A DNA stretch of 64,000 nt from contig NZ_CP030840.1 of assembly GCF_003330725.1 (NCBI RefSeq), forward strand, positions 3,162,001-3,226,000, read 5' to 3'. The translations under genes were made by a program, and so were the position numbers. Below are positions 54,021 to 62,004 of this stretch, one piece after another; within the stretch, counting starts at the first letter, position 1, and each line of letters starts with the position of its first letter. The stretch is from Acidisarcina polymorpha (GTDB lineage: Bacteria > Acidobacteriota > Terriglobia > Terriglobales > Acidobacteriaceae). The notes under the pieces are model-generated. The model made no database searches, was not told where the DNA came from, and worked only from the letters and a program-made list of their open reading frames with translations.

Positions 54021-54620
54021 ATGGCTGGACGACCTCGCGAATTCGACCGGGATAAGGCTCTTCTACTTGCCCGTGATCTCTTCTGGGAGCGTGGGTATGA
54101 AGCCGTGTCGATGGCAGATCTAACTGAGAGGCTTGGACTCGCCTCCGCCCGACTTTACGCAGCGTTTGGGTCGAAGGGAGATCTCTTTCGTGAAGCCATT
54201 ACACATTACGAGACACAAGAAGGTGGTTTCGCAGATCGTGCTCTTGCCGAGGAAATCACGGCGGCTCGGGCGATTGAGAGAATGTTTCACGACGGGATTG
54301 AGCTGTACACACGCAAACAGGGGCCCCGCGGATGTATGGTCGTCTCCTCTGCCACAAACTGCACGGAGGCCAATGAGCAAGTTAGAGAGTGGTTGGCAGA
54401 ACACCGCAGAGCGCGGACAGCGAGCATCACACGCCGCATCCAAAAGGCGGTTTCCACCGGCGAATTACAGGCAGAAACGGATGCGACTGCGTTGGGGGAG
54501 CTTTACGCCGCAGCACTCCACGGGATATCAGTTCAGGCCCGCGATGGAGCGAAACGAAAACGCCTGATGGCGATGACTCCGTTGCTGGTGTCGCTTATGC
54601 AATCGAATTTAGCGCACTAA
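54021..54620 (+). CDS. TetR-family transcriptional regulator
   Basis: 199 residues. MAGRPREFDRDKALLLARDL starts the helix-turn-helix, with GYEAVSMADLTERLGLASAR and LYAAFGSKGDLFREAITHYE; the C-terminal part has RGCMVVSSATNC, typical of the TetR_C_16-like regulators next to SDR/ADH genes. It is related to the TetR at 62888 (same RPREFDRDKAL / RPLSFDRDKAL start). Divergent from the ADH gene with a strong palindrome between them. Confidence 0.92.
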   Translation: MAGRPREFDRDKALLLARDLFWERGYEAVSMADLTERLGLASARLYAAFGSKGDLFREAITHYETQEGGFADRALAEEITAARAIERMFHDGIELYTRKQGPRGCMVVSSATNCTEANEQVREWLAEHRRARTASITRRIQKAVSTGELQAETDATALGELYAAALHGISVQARDGAKRKRLMAMTPLLVSLMQSNLAH

Positions 54621-55088
54621 GCTTGCACGGATTACTGGCGAAAGAGTGGTTTCTCGTCTTCGTCGCGCAAGGAAGAAAGGGGAAACGTGCAGGAAGGGGG
54701 AACGTCTTCCTGCCGCGAACCTGGCGAGCCGAGGCCGGGAAGCAAGCGGGATGAGGGTGCCGGAGAAACCGAAGGGGGTTCTCCCGACGCCCGCAAGAAA
54801 GCCCCGGACGAATCCGGGGCTTTTGTTTCGAGGGTTGGTTACGCGGCCTTCTTTCGGGTCACTCCGCAACAGTTCGGCCATCTGCGCAAACCTCAAATAC
54901 CCGAGCAACCGCATCCCTATGACGGGTTCTCGCCAACTCTGACCGTCTCGATCGGTGCCCCGTCCGCCGTCTCAGCTCACAGCCGGCGGCATTCAATCCC
55001 CATACATCCACCGCGCTAGCGGCTTAGCGCAAATCGCCGTAGCCACAATGCCCCGCACCGACAGCACCGCAAACCGACGCACCCGCGC
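54621..55088. other. G+C-rich non-coding stretch with terminator and inverted repeat
   Basis: Between the TetR gene and a small ORF. The purine-rich left part (AGGAAGAAAGGGGAAACG-like) and the strong terminator at 54801 argue against translation. A 13-base inverted repeat spans 55045-55102. Frames across the stretch give no recognisable protein. It lies at the left edge of the IS91-like pair. Confidence 0.45.
54801..54828 (+). terminator. Rho-independent terminator
   Basis: GCCCCGGA - CGAA - TCCGGGGC is a perfect 8-base stem with a four-base loop, followed by TTTTGTTT. It ends + strand transcription about 180 bases after the TetR stop. Confidence 0.85.
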
Positions 55089-55102
55089 GTGCGGGGCATT
55101 GT
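55045..55102. repeat. Inverted repeat, 13-base arms
   Basis: ACAATGCCCCGCA (55045-55057) and TGCGGGGCATTGT (55090-55102) are perfect complements around 32 bases. It might be a terminator, an attenuator or an element end; the small ORF that follows would start inside or just after it. Confidence 0.55.
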
Positions 55103-55121
55103 CGATACGGCACTAGAGATT

Positions 55122-55322
55122 ATGCGTCAATCCAGAATTGTTCCTGGCGACATGAGCGTTTATCGATACTTGGAAGGAGCGGGTATATTACGGGAAGGCG
55201 AATCGATAACCATCTTTGTTTGCAACTGCTCGAACCTTATGAAGAGCGTGTCTCACAAGTCCTTTCCAAATTCGCACGCGCTTGGTGAGTGGATGGCTGA
55301 CAATCACGCCAGCGCAAAGTAG
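55122..55322 (+). CDS. Possible small protein, unknown
   Basis: About 66 residues (MRQSRIVPGDMSVYRYLEGA ... SNLMKSVSHKSFPNSHALGE). No family recognised. It ends at the breakpoint with the truncated transposase, so the true 3' end may have been cut off by the insertion. ATG 55122 and 55152 are both possible starts. Confidence 0.35.
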   Translation: MRQSRIVPGDMSVYRYLEGAGILREGESITIFVCNCSNLMKSVSHKSFPNSHALGEWMADNHASAK

Positions 55323-55720
55323 CTTTGGGTCAGGATCGTCGCGGCACTGGTGCGGTAGAGCAGATCGTAGAGCAGCCGCTTGTTCTGGAGGACAAGAGCG
55401 GAGAGCGAATGCGGCAGAGTGAAGACGACGTGGAAGTACGGCACGGGCAACAGTTCAGCCGAGCGCGCCGCCAGCCACTTGGCGCGCGCGTTTCCCTGGC
55501 ACTTCGGGCAGTGCCGATTGCGGCACGAGTTGAATGAGATGGCTTGATGGCCGCAGCGGACGCACTGATCGCGATGACCGCCCAGTGCCGCGGTGCGGCA
55601 GCGAGTGATGGCATCGAGCACCTTGCGATGCGGCCATGCAAGATGGGACTGCTGCTGTTCCCAGAAACTGTTGCCCGTTCGACGAACAATATCGGCCACC
55701 TCGAAGGTGGGCCGGCTCAT
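55304..55720 (-). pseudogene. IS91-family transposase, truncated
   Basis: 138 residues from ATG 55720, which overlaps the recombinase stop (ATGA). MSRPTFEVADIVRRTGNSFW, then the zinc-ribbon QCVRCGHQAISFNSCRNRHC followed by PKCQGNARAKWLAAR, and VVFTLPHSLSALVLQNKRLL. It ends after LYRTSAATILT with unrelated QSYFALA. The HUH motif and catalytic Tyr are missing (complete relatives have about 390 residues). Confidence 0.85.
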
Positions 55721-56609
55721 CTCTTCCTCAGTCTCCTGGAACGCTTCACCTCGTTGGGGTTGGACACCTCGATGGCTTCCAGCGGGCTTGGAATCGCCTG
55801 CAGGTGGCGCCGCGACAGGTGCAGGTAGACGGTCGTGTGAGCAAGCTTGGCATGACCGAGAAGAACCTGGATGGTGCGCAGGTCGGCGCCGGCTTCCAGC
55901 ATGTGCGTCGCGAAGCAATGGCGAAGCGAATGGGGAGATACATGCTTAGTAATGCCGGCGCGCTTGGCGGCCTCGTGGACAGCCTGCCAGACAATCTTCT
56001 CGGTAATGGGTACATCGGCCCGCCAGCCCTTCACCGTGCCTGGGAAAAGATAGGTCTTGGGCTTCATCCAGCGCCAGTACTCGCGCAGAGTCTCAAGCAG
56101 CTTCGGGGTCAGTAGCACGTCGCGGTCGCGGCCACCCCTGCCCTAGCGCACATGAATGACCATGCGCGTGCTGTTGATATCGGAGACCTTGAGGTGGCAC
56201 ATCTCGGCCCGGCGCAGGCCCGTTGCATACAGCATCATCATCATGGTGCGATGCATCAGGTTCCCGGCCGAATCGATGAGCCGCGATACCTCCTGCTGAT
56301 CGAGAATCGTCGGCAGCCGCCTCTGTCGCTTGGGAAATGGGATGTGATCTGGAAGGTATGCCGACGCAGCGTCTTGATTAAGAGAAAACGCAGCGCTGCA
56401 GTGCGGCCTTCGATGGTTCCTGGGGAAAGCTTGCGCTCGCGAAACAGATACGCCTGGTACTGGCGGATATGCTCAGGCCCAAGGCGTTCCGGTGAGCAAT
56501 GGAAATACTTCGCAAAGTCTTCCACCGCGTGGATATAGGAACGTGCGGTGCTCTGAGAGTAATTGAGGCGCTGGAGTTCATCCAGCATTAGCTGCCGAAG
56601 ATGGGTCAC
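55717..56609 (-). pseudogene. Tyrosine recombinase of decayed IS91-like element
   Basis: The N-terminal SAM-like part (MTHLRQLMLDELQRLNYSQS, IRQYQAYLFRERKLSPGTIE) and the C-terminal catalytic part (SPHSLRHCFATHMLEAGADL, RTIQVLLGHAKLAHTTVYLH) are in different frames. There is a frameshift near 56345 and an in-frame TAG near 56142 (V-R-stop-G-R-G-G). Closest relative in the window is the intact recombinase at 56841. Confidence 0.85.
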
Positions 56610-56673
56610 GGTAAACCTCCTGTGACCCGAGGCTTACACAGCCAACAACGCCGGAGGACAGCCCGAACGGCAG

Positions 56674-56771
56674 CGTCCGCTGCGCCAACGGCTTAGTTCA
56701 AACGCCCTTTGCGGAAGTTGGCGCTTCACTGACGAGAAGCCGACTTGAACTAAGCCGCTGTGCGGCGGACG
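56674..56771. repeat. Inverted repeat where the two IS91-like elements meet
   Basis: CGGCTTAGTTCAA (56689-56701) and TTGAACTAAGCCG (56745-56757) are perfect complements, and the similarity extends outward (CGTCCGC at 56674 and GCGGACG at 56765) with small gaps. The 43 bases between them are unique. This is most simply the same 5' end of two elements placed head to head. Confidence 0.7.
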
Positions 56772-56840
56772 CATTCGCGTGCGCTGGGCCAGCAGTTGGG
56801 GTGATGATCTAGCGTTTGTCGCAGAGAAGGAGGAATTTCT

Positions 56841-57725
56841 GTGACCCATCTACGTCAGATCATGCTGGAAGAGTTGGAGCGCCGCAACTACGCTCCGTCC
56901 ACGATTCGCGCTTACATCCGCACCGTCGAGCACTACTCGCGGCACTTTCACCGTCCACCCGATCAGCTCGGCCTGGATCACATCCGGGAGTATCAGGCAG
57001 CCATGTTCCGTACCTGGAAGCTGGCTCCCAACACGGTCACGCAACGGCTGGCTGCGTTGCGCTTCCTCTACATCCAGGTACTGAAGCGCGGTTGGAGCGC
57101 CGCCGAGACGCCCTATCCGAAGAAGGTGCTGCATCTTCCGGAGATCCTCAGCCAGCAGGAAGTGGCTCGCCTGATCGATGCGACCGAGACCCCGTTCCAA
57201 CGCATTCTAGTCATGACGCTCTATGCCACAGGAGCGCGACGGGCAGAGGTGGCTCGGCTGAAGGTGACCGACATCGACAGCCGGCGGATGGTGGTGCACA
57301 TCCGCGGCGGCAAGGGACGCAAGGACCGCGACGTGATGCTGAGCCCGGCGCTGCTCGAAGCGCTGCGCACCTACTGGCGCGGACTTCGGCACAAGCCGAG
57401 CGAGTGGCTGTTTCCCGGCAACCGGTGGCATACGTCGAGCCGGCCGGTTACCACCAAGGTGCTGTGGACAGCGTGCCAGCAGGCCGCGCTCCGCGCCGGT
57501 TTGGAGCACAAGCACATCCATCCGCATACCCTGCGTCACTGCTTTGCGACGCACCTGCTCGAAGCTGGAGCCGACCTACGCACGATCCAGGTCCTGCTCG
57601 GTCATCGCGATCTCGAAGAGACCACGATCTATCTTCACCTCTCCAGCAAGCATCTGAGTGCAACCTCCAGCCCGCTCGACACCCTTCAGCTTGGAACACC
57701 AGGAGAAGCCTTACGAAGCGCCTGA
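56841..57725 (+). CDS. Tyrosine-type recombinase/integrase
   Basis: 294 residues, GTG start at 56841 behind AAGGAGG. N-terminal SAM-like DNA-binding domain (RNYAPSTIRAYIRTVEHYSR, HIREYQAAMFRTWKLAPNTV) and C-terminal catalytic domain with Arg in YATGARRAEVARLKVTDIDS, H-x-x-R in HPHTLRHCFATHLLEAGADL and His...Tyr in LLGHRDLEETTIYLHLS. Recombinases of this kind accompany some IS91-like transposases. It probably helps insertion or circle resolution. The stop overlaps the likely transposase start. Confidence 0.93.
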   Translation: MTHLRQIMLEELERRNYAPSTIRAYIRTVEHYSRHFHRPPDQLGLDHIREYQAAMFRTWKLAPNTVTQRLAALRFLYIQVLKRGWSAAETPYPKKVLHLPEILSQQEVARLIDATETPFQRILVMTLYATGARRAEVARLKVTDIDSRRMVVHIRGGKGRKDRDVMLSPALLEALRTYWRGLRHKPSEWLFPGNRWHTSSRPVTTKVLWTACQQAALRAGLEHKHIHPHTLRHCFATHLLEAGADLRTIQVLLGHRDLEETTIYLHLSSKHLSATSSPLDTLQLGTPGEALRSA

Positions 57726-57742
57726 GCCGCTCCTCTGTGGAG

Positions 57743-58909
57743 ATGGCCGACATCGTTCGCTACGCTGGGCAGGGCTTCGTCGAACGCAGCCGCAGGTGGA
57801 TCAACGGCCAGCATGAGAAGGTGCTGACCGCGATCACCCGGTGCCGCACTGCCGCTCTCGGGGGCCATCGCGACCAGTGCTCCGGCTGCGGGCACACGGC
57901 CATCTCCTACAACTCGTGCCGGAACCGACACTGCCCCAGGTGCCAGGGCAACGCCCGCATCCGCTGGCTCCAGCAGCGCGAACGCGAGCTGCTGCCCACG
58001 CGCTACGTCCATGCCGTGTTCACGATGCCGCGCGAACTGGCACCACTCGCACTCCAGAACAAGCGGTTGATCTATGGACTGCTGTTTCGCGCCAGTGCCG
58101 CCACGCTGCTGGAGGTCGCTCGCGATCCGCGACACCTTGGAGCCGAGATCGGCTTCTTCAGCGTGCTGCACACTTGGGACCAAAGATTGCAGCATCATCC
58201 GCATGTCCACTGCGTCATCGCCGCCGGCGGTCTCGCACCGGATCACGCCGGTTGGGTCTCCTCCCAACGATCCTTCTTCCTGCCAGTCAAGGTGCTCGGG
58301 CGTGTCTTCCGAGGCAAGTTCGTCGCCGGCCTGAAGGCCGCATTCCAAGAAGGCAAGCTCGAGTTCCACGGCCAACTCGCATCGCTTGCCCAGCCACGCA
58401 GCTTCGCCGCCAGGCTCAGAATCCTGTTTCGTCACGACTGGGTCGTCTACTCCAAGCGTCCCTTCGGCGGACCGGAACATGCCCTGCGCTATCTCGGCGC
58501 TTACACCCATCGCGTCGGCATCTCCAACAGCAGACTGGTCGCTCTATCCGATGGCCAGGTCAGCTTCCGCTGGAGAGACTCCGCGCACAACAACAGGAAG
58601 CGAGTCATGAGCCTTCCTGTAGACGAGTTTCTGCGTCGCTTCCTGTTGCACCTGCTGCCTCGCGGCTTCGTCCGCATCCGCAACTTCGGCTTCCTTGCGA
58701 ACCGACAACGTGCTACGTTGCTGCCGCTCTGCTTCAGCCTGCTCGAGCGCTCATCAGGACTGCCAGCGCATGCCCCTCAAGAACCTGCACGATCCACCGC
58801 TCTTCCGAAGTGTCCACACTGCGGCGCAATCATGCACGTCGTCGAACGGCTCACCTTGGCTCAACTGATGGTTCGCCCTCCACCGCTCCCGCGCAGGCAA
58901 GCCGCATGA
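57743..58909 (+). CDS. IS91-family HUH transposase
   Basis: 388 residues from ATG 57743. An N-terminal zinc-binding domain (QCSGCGHTAISYNSCRNRHC, then PRCQGNAR) is followed by the nuclease: HUH motif in QHHPHVHCVIAAGGL and the catalytic Tyr region LRYLGAYTHRVGISNSRLVA. It ends with a Cys-rich tail (LPKCPHCGAIMHV). The decayed copy starts with ATG overlapping the recombinase stop; here the matching codon is CTG at 57722 (CTGAGCCGC versus ATGAGCCGG), so the native start may be CTG, GTG 57737 or ATG 57743. Confidence 0.92.
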   Translation: MADIVRYAGQGFVERSRRWINGQHEKVLTAITRCRTAALGGHRDQCSGCGHTAISYNSCRNRHCPRCQGNARIRWLQQRERELLPTRYVHAVFTMPRELAPLALQNKRLIYGLLFRASAATLLEVARDPRHLGAEIGFFSVLHTWDQRLQHHPHVHCVIAAGGLAPDHAGWVSSQRSFFLPVKVLGRVFRGKFVAGLKAAFQEGKLEFHGQLASLAQPRSFAARLRILFRHDWVVYSKRPFGGPEHALRYLGAYTHRVGISNSRLVALSDGQVSFRWRDSAHNNRKRVMSLPVDEFLRRFLLHLLPRGFVRIRNFGFLANRQRATLLPLCFSLLERSSGLPAHAPQEPARSTALPKCPHCGAIMHVVERLTLAQLMVRPPPLPRRQAA

Positions 58910-59368
58910 ACCTCCAACCTCATCCTCGAATCGGCTTGGTGCCTCACCATCCCTGCCTGTCCTACGCCACAACGAACACTCAAGGACACTCTTCGAGGAC
59001 AACAGACAGATGCACTCACCGTCCGACTCTCTTCGGTGGCCATCCACTCCCACCTCAAGAGCTTCCAAAACACCAGGACCACCAGGTTCATCCCTGCCAC
59101 AAGCGCCTCAAGCCTATCCAACTCCCATAGACCAGAGGCCCCGGACAAAGCGGCTTCCTTCAAGTCGCTGTATCCGAACCGCACCCCAACAGGACTGTTC
59201 TAGGTCCAGCCATCTCAAACGTGCGGTCCAGATACAGCCCTAGGACTTCGCGGTGCTGATAGCGTCCGCCGGACCCAAGACACAGGTTGTCAATCAAACC
59301 AAGCCGATTCCGACGGCGGAACTTCTGGCGGTAGATGAATCCAGTTCGCCCGTGCGCAGCCCCGTTGG
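58910..59368. other. Right flank of the IS91-like element
   Basis: No gene is supported. The first part is probably element sequence; a shift from C-rich (CCTCATCCTCG..., CACTCCCACCTC...) to ordinary sequence occurs near 59200. The TetR gene on the opposite strand ends at 59369. Confidence 0.4.
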
Positions 59369-60019
59369 TCAACTTTTCTTTATCCTCAAGGTCTTCGGTT
59401 TCGGGCCTAGTCGAAACGAGAGCGCGCCTCGAGTTGATTTCGGACTGCCAATGCCATACAGGACCGCACAGATCATCTCCTCTGCGTTCATCGCAGGAGG
59501 GCATGAACCAACCATATTTCTAAAGATGAGGGGGGCGTAGAGAAGATCGATGATGAAGTGTTTGTCAATCTTGGGATTGATCTCTCCACGCTTCGCAGCG
59601 CGATCCAGCAGTTCCCCAATCGCATCACGTCTCGGTCTAACGACCCTATCGCGAAAGAGCAGGGCGAATTGCGGATCATCTTGCGTTTCAGCAAGGAATT
59701 GACCGACGATTTTCCCTTCCGGCATAGCCGCTAGATCCAGGCTGTAGCGAAGCAAGGTCGTGAGATCCGTTCTTATGTCACCCGTATCCGAGACCGGTAT
59801 GTTCCGAGCGAGGATGCTGCTACAGGCGTCCAGCGCGACATAGGCCTTGGTGGGCCACCACCTGTAAATGGTTACCTTCCCGACTCCGGCCTTGCCGGCG
59901 ATGGCTTCGATGGTGATATCCCTAAGAGGCTTTTGCGTCAGCAGTTCAGCGGTCGCCGCCAGAATCGCCTCCTGCGATTCGCTGCTACGCTGGCGGCCTC
60001 GGGTTTTCTTTTCCGTCAT
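59369..60019 (-). CDS. TetR-family transcriptional regulator
   Basis: 216 residues. SQEAILAATAELLTQKPLRD, ITIEAIAGKAGVGKVTIYRW and WPTKAYVALDA are the TetR helix-turn-helix; the rest fits TetR_C_16/AcrR-like sensors (FLAETQDDPQFALLFRDRVV). It follows the quinone oxidoreductase gene by 53 bases on the same strand, so they form one operon, probably controlled by the palindrome at 61114. Confidence 0.92.
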   Translation of the reverse strand: MTEKKTRGRQRSSESQEAILAATAELLTQKPLRDITIEAIAGKAGVGKVTIYRWWPTKAYVALDACSSILARNIPVSDTGDIRTDLTTLLRYSLDLAAMPEGKIVGQFLAETQDDPQFALLFRDRVVRPRRDAIGELLDRAAKRGEINPKIDKHFIIDLLYAPLIFRNMVGSCPPAMNAEEMICAVLYGIGSPKSTRGALSFRLGPKPKTLRIKKS

Positions 60020-60072
60020 AAATCATCGCTCCGCAAACCCGCTTAGCGCCGGCTCATCCTCATCAGGGACCT

Positions 60073-61062
60073 TTATACCGTGATGACTACCTTACCAACC
60101 TGGGAACTGGATTCAAGAAACCGGTAAGCGTCAGCCGACTGCTCAAGCGGAAACGTCTTTGCGATCTTTGGTACGAACCGACCGTCCTGCAGCCGTTCGC
60201 GAATATAGCTCTGTGCATGATCCAGCACGGCTTGTTTGCCCCGAACTTCCGTCATCGTGTAGCCGCGCAGGCTCAGTCCTTTTGAGACCCGTCGCGACGG
60301 GGTACACCGTGGGTTGTCCCGAGAGCCCGCCATAGAGAAAGATGGTTGCGCCGTAGGCCGCTGCCTCGGCAAGCTTTCGACATATGGGCCGCCAACGGGA
60401 TCGAATATGACCCGGCTCCCCAAGCCACCGGTAATCTCGCGCACACGGGCGGGCAAATCTTCTTCTTCGGTTGCGATCACATGGTCTGCACCGAGTGCGA
60501 GAACTTCCTGTTGCTTCTCCGCAGTGCGGGTAGTGGCGATGGCCACAGCGCCTGCGTCTTTGGCAATCTGGATCGCTGCGAGACCCACGCTGCTGGAAGC
60601 AGCCGGAATCACAACGAAGTCGCCTGACGTGACACCCGCATCGTGAATGAGAGCGCCCCAGGCTGTAAGGTACGCAATCCAAATTGAGGCACCTTGTTCA
60701 GGCGAAAAACTGCCAGGGTATTCGGCAATCGCAGAAACTGGCACAATAGCCTCTTCGCCCAGCACACCATACTGCCCTTGTGAGAAGCCACCCATCGTGG
60801 ACACTTGCCTGCCGATCAGTACGGGGTCTACACCCGGACCCACGGCTTCTACCTTACCCGCTGCCTCAAATCCGATGCGTGACGGCAAGCTTGGCTTGTC
60901 TCCGTAGTAGGACCCACGCATATACATCGCCTCGGCACGATTTAAGCCAGTCGCCTGCACACGCAGCTTGACCTCATCTTTGCCGGGCTGCTGAGAGGGG
61001 GCATCCTCCAGCTGTAATTTCTCCGGGCCACCGAACTCGTATAACCGAACTATTCTTGGCAT
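60073..61062 (-). CDS. Quinone-oxidoreductase-like zinc-less MDR enzyme with a garbled segment
   Basis: 329 residues, AAGGAGG before ATG 61062. Medium-chain dehydrogenase: YEFGGPEKLQLEDAPSQQPG, GLNRAEAMYMRGSY, IGFEAAGKVEAVGPGVD, Rossmann SSSVGLAAIQIAKDAGAVAI. After GPYVESL the frame runs through about 28 residues that make no sense (PRQRPTAQPSFSMAGSRDNP...), while an overlapping frame gives AEAAAYGATIFLYGGLSGQP and TVYPVATG. Then the main frame resumes with KGLSLRGYTMTE. Two compensating single-base changes near 60370 and 60290 explain this. The ORF stays open but the affected strand-helix unit is altered. Confidence 0.85.
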   Translation of the reverse strand: MPRIVRLYEFGGPEKLQLEDAPSQQPGKDEVKLRVQATGLNRAEAMYMRGSYYGDKPSLPSRIGFEAAGKVEAVGPGVDPVLIGRQVSTMGGFSQGQYGVLGEEAIVPVSAIAEYPGSFSPEQGASIWIAYLTAWGALIHDAGVTSGDFVVIPAASSSVGLAAIQIAKDAGAVAIATTRTAEKQQEVLALGADHVIATEEEDLPARVREITGGLGSRVIFDPVGGPYVESLPRQRPTAQPSFSMAGSRDNPRCTPSRRVSKGLSLRGYTMTEVRGKQAVLDHAQSYIRERLQDGRFVPKIAKTFPLEQSADAYRFLESSSQVGKVVITV

Positions 61063-61367
61063 GTTTCCTCCTTATGCGATTCATTTTCGGGCCGCAGAAT
61101 GGTTATTTATACAAAACGGTACGTATCGTTTATAGCACAGAGATGCAGACGCAGATGAAAGGGCTCCGGCAGGGTGCTTGGCTCCTTCGCTCTTGCCATG
61201 CCGACGTGGGGCCACTGTCACCGCCGCTGATCAAGAATCAGAGCAGTCAGCTTGCATGCCCTCGTATTGTCAAATCCCTATGAACGCATCTCCCGCCAGT
61301 CAACTGTTTGGCGCGCCCTCATAGGTCCTCTGGAGGGGGAAACTTCCGCTAATGCGACTTCCCGAGA
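61063..61367. other. Intergenic region with operator, no gene
   Basis: Contains the TetR-type palindrome at 61114. Otherwise nothing is recognised before the VOC gene end at 61368. Confidence 0.4.
61114..61131. promoter_or_regulatory. TetR-type operator before the oxidoreductase gene
   Basis: AAACGGTACGTATCGTTT is an 18-base palindrome with one mismatched pair, 52 bases before the oxidoreductase ATG. Such ACG.TACGT..CGT boxes are common TetR sites; the TetR at 59369 is in the same operon. Confidence 0.7.
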
Positions 61368-61784
61368 TTAAACAACTTGAGAAGGCGCTTCTTGGAACAC
61401 AATCGTGTATCCATCGGGATCTTCTACGCTGAAGATTTTGAGACCATACGGGGCCACCTTCGGAGATTGTGCCTGCAAACCTCTTTTCGTGAGTTCTTTA
61501 TATGCCTGCTCCACATCCGAGCAGCCGACGTAGAACACAGCATCCCTTGGTGTCTTCTCTGAAGGCGTTGGTGGGCGCTCGTTCGAATCGTACTGCGTGT
61601 TCAGCATGATTTCGGCTTGTCCAAATCGAAGCCACATCCAGTGAGAAAACCTGCCCTCCGCGGTTTCGACCTCAGGGGAGGCCGAGACGACAGTAAATCC
61701 TAAAGTATCCCGGTAGAAAGAGAGCGACCGGGGCATGTCAAACACACCGATCAACGGCGTCAGACTCAACGGTGAGAAGCTCAT
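61368..61784 (-). CDS. VOC/glyoxalase-family protein
   Basis: 138 residues, one vicinal-oxygen-chelate domain: LTPLIGVFDMPRSLSFYRDT, LGFTVVSASPEVETAEG, WMWLRFGQAEIMLNTQY and VEDPDGYTIVFQEAP. The metal ligands expected for active glyoxalases are incomplete (the terminal Glu is in VFQE, but the first His is replaced), so it may instead be a binding or bleomycin-resistance-like protein. Confidence 0.87.
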   Translation of the reverse strand: MSFSPLSLTPLIGVFDMPRSLSFYRDTLGFTVVSASPEVETAEGRFSHWMWLRFGQAEIMLNTQYDSNERPPTPSEKTPRDAVFYVGCSDVEQAYKELTKRGLQAQSPKVAPYGLKIFSVEDPDGYTIVFQEAPSQVV

Positions 61785-61971
61785 CGGACTAGACCCTCAG
61801 GTTTTATGCATGAACAGCGTAGGTGAAGCATAAGCCTTTTCGGCGCTTTCAGAGAAGGCTTCTCGACATCTGTGCGTATAACTCCTGCTAAACGCATTGG
61901 CCAGGCGAGCTGCTCCAGAATCGGGCATGGCAGATGCAAAGTTCCGCTATTCAGACCTCACGGTAGCTGGC

Positions 61972-61995
61972 AAAAGGCTGCCAATCGCGGCAGCC
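61972..61995 (-). terminator. Terminator of SDR copy 2 gene
   Basis: Read on the minus strand: GGCTGCC - six bases - GGCAGCC followed directly by TTTT, nine bases past the SDR stop. A typical rho-independent terminator, though the stem is short. Confidence 0.6.
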
Positions 61996-62004
61996 CCTTT
62001 CACC

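Larger units (their letters stand above)
55304..56701 (-). mobile_element. Decayed IS91-like element
   Basis: Minus-strand copy carrying a broken tyrosine recombinase and a 3'-truncated HUH transposase in the same order and overlap as the intact element at 56745. Its 5' end holds the CGGCTTAGTTCAA arm at 56689-56701. The transposase is cut near 55322, so the terminus is lost. Confidence 0.75.
56745..58909 (+). mobile_element. Intact IS91-like element with tyrosine recombinase
   Basis: Plus-strand element with a complete tyrosine recombinase and a complete HUH transposase overlapping by a few bases. The left end is taken at the inverted repeat; the right end is uncertain and may lie as far as about 59200, since no terminal signal could be fixed. 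IS91 elements move by rolling circle and leave no target duplication. Confidence 0.75.

Noticed and set aside
54609-54942. ORFs on both strands around the terminator at 54801
   Set aside because: They run through a perfect terminator stem and have biased composition; likely non-coding.
56816-57742. Extension of the transposase frame upstream to 56816
   Set aside because: This part is antiphase to the intact recombinase gene; the protein family starts at about 57722-57743.
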